From Virgibacillus_O sediminis (GTDB lineage: Bacteria > Bacillota > Bacilli > Bacillales > Amphibacillaceae): a stretch of 64,000 nt of DNA. The stretch covers positions 90,631 to 154,630 of the forward strand of contig NZ_JBHRRZ010000012.1 in the NCBI RefSeq assembly GCF_042643265.1. The letters run 5' to 3'. The stretch's first letter is position 1. Each line of letters starts with the position of its first letter. Both the position numbers and the translations under genes were made by a program. This document shows, in pieces, positions 34,361-42,190 of this stretch. The notes beneath the pieces were generated by a model. It saw only the letters and a program-made list of their open reading frames with translations, was not told the DNA's origin and made no database searches.

Positions 34361-36076
34361 TTAAACTAATGAACCTGTACCTTCTTTAAGGTATTTAATC
34401 ATACCTTCTGCTGCACGATAAGTTAAAGCACCAGCGGTTGTTGTTGGGTTAGAAACACCGAAATGAGGGAATGCAGAGGAACCGCAGACAAATAAGTTAT
34501 GTGCTTCCCACATTTGAAGATAATTATTAACAGCACTGGTCTTAGGGTCATCTCCCATTATAGCTCCGCCTCCATTATGCTGGAAGGTGATGTTGCCATG
34601 GAAGTGTTCAGGCATTGGCGTGGTAGTAATATGATCAGCACCTAACTTTTCCATAATTTCCGCACACTTTTTGACCGTGAATTCGTGTATATTGCGTTCA
34701 TTATCGATATAATCATAAGTCATACGAATTAGCGGATCACCTAAGTCGTCTTTATAATTAGGGTCTAAATCTAAATAGTTATCTTTAGAAGGCATAACAG
34801 CTCGCTGACTTGAAATCATTAAATGACGATTATGATAATAAAGAGACTTTTCTTTAAATTCCTTTCCCCAAGTGGGTGTACCAGCTGGTACCATATTTGA
34901 ATCAATTGGACCGGTAAAAGGTACTCGCATTTCTATTTGGCCACCATGGATAAAGTCTAAATCAGAATGGTCAAATAAATCCCCTGTAAAGTCAGTTATC
35001 GTTTCCCCTAAACAACCTGTATTTGCGTAATTATTAAATTTTTTATTATCAAAAAACCCTATTGCAGCGCCAGATGTGTGATGGTCAGTAAAGTTTCTCC
35101 CAATAACACCCTCTCCAGTATCTGGGTTATATGGCTTTCCAATTTCAGATAATAATAATAAACGAACATTATTAAATACAAAACTTGTGAGTGCAACGAT
35201 ATCAGCTGGTTGCTCAAATTCTTCACCTGTTCTCGTATCAACATATAGAACACCTGTCGCTTTGCTTCCATCGTATAACACTCGAACAACACGTGCATTG
35301 TTGCGAAGCTCAAAATTACCTGTATTTTGAGCAGTTGGGATCACTGTTACAATAGGATCTGCTTTTGCTCCATATTCACACACATTGTAAACACAAAAAC
35401 CACAATATTGACATGCGTTAATGGTTTCGCCATCAGGGTTTGTATATGATTCAGAAAGTGTACCAGAAGGAGTAACAAAGGGCTTGTACCCAAGATCTGC
35501 TGTTACCTTGTGGAACATACGCATCGATTCCGTCTTTTTTAAAGGCGGTGTTGGATAAGGATTAGAGCGTTCCGGATAATTAGGATCAGGTTCTCCTGAA
35601 ACACCTAAAGTTTTTTCAAATTTATCGAAATATGGTTCTAGTTCATTGTAAGTAATGCCCCAATCTTGAATCGTCATATTGTCAGGGATCTTGTTCTCTC
35701 CATATCTTTCAATGGTTTTTGACTTAATCTCAAAATCATACGGATAATAACGATGTGTTTGTGCTCCCCAATGGGAACCACCGCCTCCTGTACCTTCTCC
35801 ATTACGAATCATGGATTTATTTCGCAAAGGAGAAGCTTCTTCTTCGGAATGATGGCGGAGTGTATATGTCTCATCATTTAGTTTCTTTTCGATTTCACCT
35901 CTTTTTTGGTATCGAAGTTCATCGTGTGACATTAAATAATCTTCTCTTGTTTTGGAAGGTCCTTTTTCAAGGCCAACCACACTATAACCAGCTTTGGTAA
36001 GCTCCGCTGCGACAATGCCCCCCATCCATCCTACACCAACTGTTACAACATCTACTTTAGGTAACTTTTTAGCCAT
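34361..36076 (-). CDS. GMC family oxidoreductase (gluconate dehydrogenase-like FAD subunit)
   Basis: FAD-dependent dehydrogenase of 571 residues. The nucleotide motif GVGWMGGIVAAEL is near residue 16, GTGGGGSHWGAQTHRYYP near 93, a CQYCGFCVYNVCEYGA cysteine-rich loop near 220, and the active-site HNGGGAIMG with the C-terminal SAFPHFGVSNPTTTAGALTYRAAEG (here split: SAFPHFGVSNPTTT) near 535. This fits the large subunit of membrane-bound gluconate/2-ketogluconate/sorbitol-type dehydrogenases. It has no signal of its own and would be carried through Tat by subunit 3, encoded just upstream. The cytochrome subunit is not seen here. Confidence 0.9.
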   Translation of the reverse strand: MAKKLPKVDVVTVGVGWMGGIVAAELTKAGYSVVGLEKGPSKTREDYLMSHDELRYQKRGEIEKKLNDETYTLRHHSEEEASPLRNKSMIRNGEGTGGGGSHWGAQTHRYYPYDFEIKSKTIERYGENKIPDNMTIQDWGITYNELEPYFDKFEKTLGVSGEPDPNYPERSNPYPTPPLKKTESMRMFHKVTADLGYKPFVTPSGTLSESYTNPDGETINACQYCGFCVYNVCEYGAKADPIVTVIPTAQNTGNFELRNNARVVRVLYDGSKATGVLYVDTRTGEEFEQPADIVALTSFVFNNVRLLLLSEIGKPYNPDTGEGVIGRNFTDHHTSGAAIGFFDNKKFNNYANTGCLGETITDFTGDLFDHSDLDFIHGGQIEMRVPFTGPIDSNMVPAGTPTWGKEFKEKSLYYHNRHLMISSQRAVMPSKDNYLDLDPNYKDDLGDPLIRMTYDYIDNERNIHEFTVKKCAEIMEKLGADHITTTPMPEHFHGNITFQHNGGGAIMGDDPKTSAVNNYLQMWEAHNLFVCGSSAFPHFGVSNPTTTAGALTYRAAEGMIKYLKEGTGSLV

Positions 36077-36099
36077 AATTTGCCTCCCATAATAATCAT

Positions 36100-36813
36100 T
36101 TAATGCATGTCACTTAAACTCATTTGTCTTTTTTTAACAAACTCACTGGACTCCACAACATCTATATGGGACATGTGAACACCTGGGTACTCTTTCATCT
36201 TCCAGCCTTCCATGTTTTTGTTCCCGCCGTATAAAGGGTCAGAATAACACCCTTCTATCGTTAAATTCCTTAGCAAAGTAAAGAAAACAACTGGTGAAAC
36301 TAATGCCAATTTAATGTTACCGCTTTCAAATCCTTGTAAAATAGCAATTTGCTCTTCTTCTTTTAAAGAACCGAAAACTTCCTTGTGTTTTTCACGACTT
36401 ACTTCATTTAATTTTCGAACACCTTCTAGCATAATATCACCGCGAGTTAATGGTGTATCACCTTCTTGGAAAGGTTTAACCATGTAATCTTCTGAGTTTT
36501 TGCCCCATGGGCCGGCTAATTGCTTGTCAATATAGTATGGAACACCAAGTCCAATCGCACCAGGCCCATTTTCATCTTCCGGGTAAATTATCTCAGTTGC
36601 AGCTGTTAATACTTCAAAGTCCTCTTTTCTAGTAAAAAATTGCAATGCTTCTGTATAATTCGGTACCTTTCTTTCAACTTCTTTCACTACTTCTTTCTCC
36701 TTTACTCCACCAATAAACGCACCGCCAAATAAGCTGCCAACAGCAAGCCCCCCAACAGTTAGACCTGTACTCTTTAAAAATTTACGCCTAGAAACTTCTT
36801 TTTCTTCAGACAT
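36100..36813 (-). CDS. Gluconate 2-dehydrogenase subunit 3 family protein, Tat-exported
   Basis: A 237-residue protein with a twin-arginine signal (SRRKFLKSTGLTVGGLAVG) and the DUF/Gluconate_2-dh3 domain pattern EVLTAATEIIYPEDENGPGAIGLGVPYYIDKQL (seen as IIYPEDENGPGA). It forms the small partner of the GMC subunit and provides its export signal. ATG 36813 follows AAGGGGG. It is the first gene of the three-gene cassette, 23 bases before the GMC gene, with tatA last. Confidence 0.9.
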   Translation of the reverse strand: MSEEKEVSRRKFLKSTGLTVGGLAVGSLFGGAFIGGVKEKEVVKEVERKVPNYTEALQFFTRKEDFEVLTAATEIIYPEDENGPGAIGLGVPYYIDKQLAGPWGKNSEDYMVKPFQEGDTPLTRGDIMLEGVRKLNEVSREKHKEVFGSLKEEEQIAILQGFESGNIKLALVSPVVFFTLLRNLTIEGCYSDPLYGGNKNMEGWKMKEYPGVHMSHIDVVESSEFVKKRQMSLSDMH

Positions 36814-36931
36814 ACTATTATCCCCCTTGCCCTCAAAAAGTTGGATTCCTGATAAGTCTATTTACCTAAATATATATTTGCGATTTGTAAAAATAATACA
36901 ACCATTTAAAATTTCGTTCATCAAAATTTGT

Positions 36932-36951
36932 AACCATCTTGTTTGATGGTT
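36932..36951. promoter_or_regulatory. Dyad upstream of the GMC operon
   Basis: AACCATC-TTGTTT-GATGGTT, a perfect 7-6-7 inverted repeat about 120 bases before the first gene of the Tat/GMC cassette. It is a candidate operator or short hairpin. The rest of 36814-37040 is AT-rich and holds no gene. Confidence 0.35.
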
Positions 36952-37045
36952 GATCAAATCTCTATATTATTAAGAGATAAAAATCCATCCAATTATTATA
37001 GAGCGTCCAATCCTAATACTTTAAAAGCTGAGTAAACAAAAAAAG

Positions 37046-37074
37046 AAGAAGTTCACTTTATTCATGAACTTCTT
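37046..37074 (-). terminator. Second terminator downstream of the hpaE-like operon
   Basis: Perfect 10-bp stem AAGAAGTTCA / TGAACTTCTT with a 9-base loop; on the minus strand it is followed by CTTTTTTTGTTT. Confidence 0.75.
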
Positions 37075-37075
37075 T

Positions 37076-37183
37076 CTATTTTAATAATCGTTTGGGCATT
37101 TCTATATCTATTGGCCAGTTGTTGTAACTTCTTAACACAGTTTTATAGTTTTCGCTTGATAGAATTGAACACTTTTCTATCAC
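37076..37183 (-). CDS. Possible 35-residue peptide or gene fragment
   Basis: GTG 37183 follows GGAGGG and opens a 35-residue frame ending at the terminator stem. The peptide is mixed polar with NYKTVLRSYNNWPID near the middle and no membrane helix. It lies between two terminators in the repeat-flanked interval and may be a remnant of a larger gene. I do not recognise it. Confidence 0.25.
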   Translation of the reverse strand: MIEKCSILSSENYKTVLRSYNNWPIDIEMPKRLLK

Positions 37184-37318
37184 TGAATCCCTCCATCCAT
37201 TTATAATTAATAGTCTGGTAACGACTGGTATGGAGAGATAAGGAGCAGGTAAAGAAGTTGGGGAATACCTTGTGTTAGTATGTAAAGGAGTTGCAGTTAC
37301 AAAGCCTATTAAAATGTT

Positions 37319-37355
37319 AAAAGCGCTGTATCATATTTTCTGATACAGCGCTTTT
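37319..37355 (-). terminator. Terminator of the hpaE-like operon
   Basis: Perfect 15-bp stem AAAAGCGCTGTATCA / TGATACAGCGCTTTT with a 7-base loop, 34 bases past the aldehyde dehydrogenase stop. Confidence 0.85.
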
Positions 37356-37472
37356 GTATGAAAGCTAAAGAATTGGTTTTACGTTTCCCTATTCCAACGC
37401 AATACAGATATTCTTTGCTTCGGTGAAGAATTCCATGCTGTGGTGTCCGCCTTCACGTCCTACTCCGCTCTG
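37319..37472. repeat. Direct repeat copy B: terminator plus aldehyde dehydrogenase 3' end
   Basis: Functional partner of the copy at 33878-34028; here the 3' end belongs to a complete aldehyde dehydrogenase gene. Confidence 0.85.
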
Positions 37473-38864
37473 GTTGAACCCGCCGAATGGAGCGCGCAGG
37501 TCGCGGACGAACCAGCAGTTCACCCAGATCGTGCCGGCACGCACATGATGGGATACCCGGTGTGCCCGCTGCAAATTGTCGGTCCAGACGACACCATTCA
37601 GCCCGTAATCCGTATCATTGGCGATTTCCAATGCCTCTTCTTCGGTCTCGAAAGGAATTAGCGTGACAACCGGCCCGAAAATTTCTTCCTGGCTGATTCG
37701 CGCTTTTGGATCCTCTTGGATATAGATGGTCGGCTCGAGGTAATACCCGTTCTTTAGGTGCTCGGGAAGTTCCGGCCGCTTGCCGCCATGGACAAGGGTG
37801 GCTCCTTCCTCCTCGGCAACCTTCAGGTAGCTGGTGACTTTTTCGTAATGCTCTTTACTGACAAGCGGCCCCATGTTCGTCCCGCTATCCTGCGGGTCCC
37901 CGACTTTGAAAGAGGCAGCCGCTTCCCTGAACCGTTCGACAAACTCATCGAATATCGACCGCTGTACGAGAATCCTCGACCCGGCCAGGCATACTTGGCC
38001 GGAGTTCATGAAGGCCGCCTGGAGGGAGGTCGGAATGGCTTTATCAAGATTCGCGTCCTCGAAAATGATATTGGCTGCCTTCCCTCCCAATTCAAAGGAC
38101 ACTTTTTTCAGGGAGTCGGCACCGCTTTTCATGATCGATTTTCCAGTAGCAGTTTCTCCCGTAAAGGAAATCAGGTCCACATCGGGGTGGGTGGTCATGT
38201 ATTCACCTGCAGAACCTGGCCCAAAGCCATGAACCACATTCACCACTCCGTCAGGGATGCCTGCCTCCTTGGCAATCTCCCCGAGAAGCGAGACCGTCAG
38301 CGGCGTCACCTCAGCCGGTTTGATGACTGCCGTGTTTCCTGCAGCAAGGCATGGCCCCAGTTTCCAGGTAGTTAGCATAAACGGCAGATTCCATGGGGTG
38401 ATCAAGGATGCCACCCCCACCGGCTCATACCGTGTGTAATTCAAGTAGTCTTCATCCATCGGGTAGACTTCCGCCCCTTGCTTCTCCATAAAATCCGCAA
38501 AGAATTTCAAGTTGTTCGCCGCCCGTGGTATTTCCTTTTCCAGTGCTACCGGATATGGCTTGCCGACATCCATCGCTTCCAGCCGGGCCAATTCTTCTTT
38601 TCTCTCCAGAATGATCTCGGCCATTCGGCGCAGCTTTTGACAACGCTCCGATAAAGGCATGGTCCTCCATGGCCCTTCCTCGAATGCTTTCCTTGCTGCC
38701 CGGCAGGCACGATCCACTTCTTCCTCTTTCGCCTCCTGGACATGGGCGATGATTTCCTGGGTGGCAGGGTTGTAGACGTCGAATTTTGCATCTGTGGAAG
38801 ATTCCAAGTATTCGCCGTCCACGAAGGATTTCACTTCTTTGACGCGTGTCTGGACTTGTTCCAT
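37389..38864 (-). CDS. hpaE: Aldehyde dehydrogenase, 5-carboxymethyl-2-hydroxymuconate semialdehyde type (HpaE-like)
   Basis: NAD-dependent aldehyde dehydrogenase of 491 residues. The active-site glutamate is in SFELGGKAANIIFEDAN near 258, the cysteine in NSGQVCLAGSRI near 292, and NLPFMLTTWKLGPCLAAGNT near 158. It oxidises the ring-opened semialdehyde from the extradiol dioxygenase encoded two genes upstream. ATG 38864 is chosen since AGGAGG ends six bases before it; ATG 38870 abuts that site. It is the last gene of the hpa-like operon and its 3' end is duplicated at 33945-34031. Confidence 0.87.
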   Translation of the reverse strand: MEQVQTRVKEVKSFVDGEYLESSTDAKFDVYNPATQEIIAHVQEAKEEEVDRACRAARKAFEEGPWRTMPLSERCQKLRRMAEIILERKEELARLEAMDVGKPYPVALEKEIPRAANNLKFFADFMEKQGAEVYPMDEDYLNYTRYEPVGVASLITPWNLPFMLTTWKLGPCLAAGNTAVIKPAEVTPLTVSLLGEIAKEAGIPDGVVNVVHGFGPGSAGEYMTTHPDVDLISFTGETATGKSIMKSGADSLKKVSFELGGKAANIIFEDANLDKAIPTSLQAAFMNSGQVCLAGSRILVQRSIFDEFVERFREAAASFKVGDPQDSGTNMGPLVSKEHYEKVTSYLKVAEEEGATLVHGGKRPELPEHLKNGYYLEPTIYIQEDPKARISQEEIFGPVVTLIPFETEEEALEIANDTDYGLNGVVWTDNLQRAHRVSHHVRAGTIWVNCWFVRDLRAPFGGFNQSGVGREGGHHSMEFFTEAKNICIALE

Positions 38865-38874
38865 AATCATCCTC

Positions 38875-39069
38875 CTATAGATTTTTCCGCTTTTTGACCG
38901 ATTCTCCGGCTATTCCCCAATGTTCCGGCGCCATTTCGTTAATTTGTACACGTACATTTTCCTTCGGTGCATCCAATACATCGGAAACGACCCCCGTCAC
39001 CTCATGGATGAGCCGTTCTTTCTTTTCCGCTTCCCGGCCTTCCAATATGTTTATCTGAATAAACGGCAT
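38875..39069 (-). CDS. 4-oxalocrotonate tautomerase family enzyme
   Basis: A 64-residue tautomerase. Removal of Met exposes Pro1 (MPFIQINILEGR), the catalytic base, with the usual arginine after it (GREAEKK). It interconverts enol and keto forms of the oxidised ring-cleavage product in the meta pathway. It is five bases from the ATG region of the aldehyde dehydrogenase, whose ribosome binding site overlaps its end, so the two are translationally linked. ATG 39069 follows TGGAGGG. Confidence 0.9.
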   Translation of the reverse strand: MPFIQINILEGREAEKKERLIHEVTGVVSDVLDAPKENVRVQINEMAPEHWGIAGESVKKRKNL

Positions 39070-39207
39070 GCTGACATTCCCTCCATTTTTCTATGCTATT
39101 TGAACGTATGGCTTCCTTTGGACCGATACGGGCCGAACACCATTAATCCATAGATATCAGGCTGCACAGCACGAATCAGCATTCATGACATGCAGCCTAT
39201 ATGCATT

Positions 39208-40173
39208 CTACTTGCTCGGAACTTTGCTTGGAATATCCGGGGTGCCGTACAGGAAGTACTCATTCGGGAGCGGAGATCCATACCAGATAATTCCTTGTTC
39301 CAATTCGTCTTCTGTCCAGGTAACCGGTTTCCAGTCGGGATCCAAAATCAGGTAACCGGAATCCCCGAACAGTTCCACACGGTTTCCGCCTGGCTCAAAT
39401 ACATACATGAAGTATGCCTGGCTGACCCCATGCTTGCCTGGTCCAGCTTCAATCTTTATGCCGCTTTCCACAAGCAGATCGGCAATGTCCATTAAATGCT
39501 GGGGATATCCATACCAGAAGGCCACATGGTGGAAACGACCTTTCCCTCCCCGTTGATCATTCATCAGGGCAATTTCATGGACAAGCGGGCTCACACTCAT
39601 CCAGGCACCCATTTCCAGGCCGTCATTCATCACGATATTTTCGCGTAATTTGAATCCTAGTTCATCGGCCATGAAATTCTTGTTGGCTGTCACGTCACTG
39701 CACATCAAGTTCACATGGTCCAGCCTTCTCGCAGGCACTCCGACATTCGGCCGTCTTTGCGGGCGGCTTTTCAGTGCGGTCTTCTGGTCCTCTGCAGCCT
39801 GGTAATATTCCACATCCCAGAGCAATTCCATTTGATGGCCGTCAGGTGTCCGGAATTGATAGGCCTGTCCATGGCCAAGATCGCCTTCGATCCACCCTTG
39901 TCCATAACCGCTTTTCTCCAGGGACTGGACCTTGCGGTAGAGAGCTTCCTCCGACCCGGAACGCCATGCGGTATGGGCCATGCCAGGCTCTTTGGCCTCC
40001 GTGATTTTCAGGGTATGATGGTAGAAATCCTCATAGGCCCTCAGGTAGACCGACTGTCCAGCCCTTTCCGTTTCTTGAAGCCCGAGAATCTGTGTGAAAA
40101 ACTTCAATGTTTCCTCCGGTTTCGGTGAATACAACTCCACATGTGCCAACTGTGCTACATCAAAATTTGACAT
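39208..40173 (-). CDS. Catechol 2,3-dioxygenase, type I extradiol
   Basis: Two-domain VOC ring-cleavage dioxygenase of 321 residues. Metal ligands lie in LDHVNLMCSD near 152, FHHVAFWYGYP near 216 and NRVELFGDSGY near 268; GPGKHGVSQAYFMYV precedes the glutamate. It is clearly different in sequence from the dioxygenase at 26793-27749, so the strain carries two extradiol routes. With HpaB upstream and an HpaE-like dehydrogenase downstream, homoprotocatechuate or a related catechol is the likely substrate. Confidence 0.9.
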   Translation of the reverse strand: MSNFDVAQLAHVELYSPKPEETLKFFTQILGLQETERAGQSVYLRAYEDFYHHTLKITEAKEPGMAHTAWRSGSEEALYRKVQSLEKSGYGQGWIEGDLGHGQAYQFRTPDGHQMELLWDVEYYQAAEDQKTALKSRPQRRPNVGVPARRLDHVNLMCSDVTANKNFMADELGFKLRENIVMNDGLEMGAWMSVSPLVHEIALMNDQRGGKGRFHHVAFWYGYPQHLMDIADLLVESGIKIEAGPGKHGVSQAYFMYVFEPGGNRVELFGDSGYLILDPDWKPVTWTEDELEQGIIWYGSPLPNEYFLYGTPDIPSKVPSK

Positions 40174-40238
40174 TTTTACTCCCCCTTATAATGAATGAAT
40201 GTGTATAAAAATCAGCTGAAAAAGTACAAACAGACGGT

Positions 40239-41753
40239 TTACTTGACCCCGCTCATCTCGCTTTTACCAGCATTGATCCATGTATCATTGGTCCAGCCTT
40301 TCAAGTCATAATCACTCATGGCGGATTCTACAAAAGAACGGTAATTGTCCGCCGCACCCACTCCTTCTGCATGCTTCAATGCTTCCAGACGGATGTTGTC
40401 GGTATTTCCTCCATAGTTGATTTCATAAAGTTCATGCCGGCCGCCAAACTCGGAACCGATGGAATCCCAAATCATCTTCATCAATTTCACCCGGTCTTCT
40501 GCATTGATGCCGGTGCCCCGGTAATATTGATCCAGATATGGACGCAATTCCGGATTCAGGAAATCCTTGGCACTGGACGGCAGCTGGATCAACCCGCCAG
40601 CGACCACCTGTTCAAAGATGTTTTTGACTCGCGGCCAGGTCATCGGTGCCAGTACACGATAGGCATTGCAATATTCCCCGTTCGGTACGGCGACCCCGTT
40701 TCTTCCCATTTCCGGTTCTGCCGCCATCGATGTAGATAGTCCCCAGAACATATTGCGAAGGGCAATAACCTCCCCTAGGTTAGCTTGGACCCCTCTGAAT
40801 TGGTTGGTGCCGGATGCTTCTGTGGCCTTGAGCAGGAGGCCGGCCATGAAGTCAAGCTTCACCGCGAACCGGGTGCAACCATGGAATGTGAAGCGGTTGA
40901 AGAATCCGGTTTCCGTGAAAAAGTTGTTGGTGATTTCCACATTTTTATAGGCCAATACGTCTTCCCATGGGATGAACACATTATCCAGGACAATCACCGC
41001 ATCATTTTCATCAAACCGGCTGGACAGCGGATAATCGAAAGGCGTTCCAGTTGTCGCTGCCTGCTGTTCATAGGACTGGCGGCTGATCATCTTCACTCCC
41101 GGCGCATTCATCGCAACGAAGAAGATGAGTGCATGGCTGACATCTCCCTCTCCCAAGTCTTTCGGCCCGTAATTGGAAACGAAGTTATAATGGGTCATGG
41201 CAGCAGCCGTTCCAACCATTTTGGCTCCACTGACAATGATTCCGTCATCCTTTTCAGCTACCGCCCGCACGAAGACATCCTTGTTCTCATGAAGCGGCTT
41301 GGACCGGTCGACCTGCGGATTGACGATAGTATGATTGATGAATGGCACATCCTTCGTCGCTTTTCTGTACCACGCCCTTGCATTGTCTTCGAACCCTTTA
41401 TAGTAGTCTGCATATGCATCCAATTGGGCGGTGAAAGACGCCTTATAGTCCGGAGTGCGCCCCATGAAGCCGAAATTCATCTTGGACCAGGTTGCAATCG
41501 CATCCCTTGATTCCAAGAGATCCTGTGCATGTCTGGAAGTTTTGAAGAATTTATGTGTTTTGTCCCCATATTCCGTCGTGGTCACCAACTTGTTCTCCAT
41601 CTCTGGATCATGCAGGGCATCATACATCCGCGCATAGGATCGGGCGGAATTCCTATAGGCCGGATGTTCTGTGACATCCTCTACCTTTTCCCCATTGACG
41701 TATACTTCCCTTCCATCCCTCAAGCTCTCCAAGTACTCTCTGCCGTTCAGCAT
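40239..41753 (-). CDS. hpaB: 4-hydroxyphenylacetate 3-monooxygenase, oxygenase component
   Basis: Flavin-dependent phenol hydroxylase of the HpaB/PvcC family, 504 residues, slightly longer than the 480-520 average. It starts NGREYLESLRDGREVYVNGEKVEDVTEHPAYRN (seen as LRDGREVYVNGEKVEDV), has FINHTIVNPQVDRSKP near 138 and the C-terminal GGRHELYEINYGG. It hydroxylates 4-hydroxyphenylacetate or a similar phenol with reduced flavin. No hpaC reductase follows, so one of the flavin reductases at 26172 or 13860, or another elsewhere, must serve. ATG 41753 follows AGGAGGCG. Confidence 0.88.
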   Translation of the reverse strand: MLNGREYLESLRDGREVYVNGEKVEDVTEHPAYRNSARSYARMYDALHDPEMENKLVTTTEYGDKTHKFFKTSRHAQDLLESRDAIATWSKMNFGFMGRTPDYKASFTAQLDAYADYYKGFEDNARAWYRKATKDVPFINHTIVNPQVDRSKPLHENKDVFVRAVAEKDDGIIVSGAKMVGTAAAMTHYNFVSNYGPKDLGEGDVSHALIFFVAMNAPGVKMISRQSYEQQAATTGTPFDYPLSSRFDENDAVIVLDNVFIPWEDVLAYKNVEITNNFFTETGFFNRFTFHGCTRFAVKLDFMAGLLLKATEASGTNQFRGVQANLGEVIALRNMFWGLSTSMAAEPEMGRNGVAVPNGEYCNAYRVLAPMTWPRVKNIFEQVVAGGLIQLPSSAKDFLNPELRPYLDQYYRGTGINAEDRVKLMKMIWDSIGSEFGGRHELYEINYGGNTDNIRLEALKHAEGVGAADNYRSFVESAMSDYDLKGWTNDTWINAGKSEMSGVK

Positions 41754-41808
41754 GGTTTCGCCTCCTGTTTGTTTATTTTCTAAAAACTCCTTATTTTTAG
41801 ATTATCAA

Positions 41809-41822
41809 TGTAAGCGTTAACA
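41809..41822 (-). promoter_or_regulatory. Perfect cre box upstream of hpaB
   Basis: TGTAAGCGTTAACA (written on the plus strand) matches TGWAANCGNTNWCA at every position, 56 bases before the hpaB start. CcpA repression of the hpa-like operon is the expected consequence. Confidence 0.8.
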
Positions 41823-41918
41823 AACAATAACATCAACCGACGGAAAAAGAAGAGAATTTCCGCAGGTATCTGCTTGTTTTCCAATTAATTTCGCAGATGA
41901 ATGTGTATGGAGTGTGCC

Positions 41919-41932
41919 AAGTTGGCCATAAA
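41919..41932. promoter_or_regulatory. Shared upstream box AAGTTGGCCATAAA (copy at hpaB)
   Basis: Differs by one base from the box at 30040-30053 upstream of the hsa-like operon. The intergenic stretch 41754-42166 otherwise holds the cre box, this box and the M20 promoter; a minus-strand frame at 41817-42068 is not credible as a gene. Confidence 0.4.
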
Positions 41933-42097
41933 AACCGTCTGATCTGGTGAAATAGGTTTCGATTTTGGAGGAGCAAGTATAAAAATCAACCGTTTTAGTG
42001 TTCAATATAAATGGGTCTGCTTGGTTTTGAAATAATTTATTTAGCGTAACTGGGGCAGTTTCGTGCAATAAGAAGGGAAGCCAATTTATACCACCTA

Positions 42098-42136
42098 TTG
42101 CATAAATATAAGTTATATTGTATTTTTATTAGGTGG
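42098..42136 (+). promoter_or_regulatory. Promoter of the M20/YfcC operon, inside an inverted repeat
   Basis: TTGCAT (42098-42103) and TATTTT (42121-42126) with a 17-base spacer. The pair is bracketed by CCACCTA (42091-42097) and TAGGTGG (42130-42136), a perfect 7-bp inverted repeat that may be an operator. Confidence 0.5.
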
Positions 42137-42190
42137 CATTGATATCGAGACAGCGAGGCAAAGGAAATGATTGGAAAAGGAGCCAAGAGA

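Noticed and set aside
40785..41510. 241-residue plus-strand frame
   Set aside because: Antisense to hpaB and without a ribosome binding site or recognisable domain.
41817..42068. 83-residue minus-strand frame upstream of hpaB
   Set aside because: No ribosome binding site, no family resemblance, and it overlaps the cre box, shared box and promoter region.
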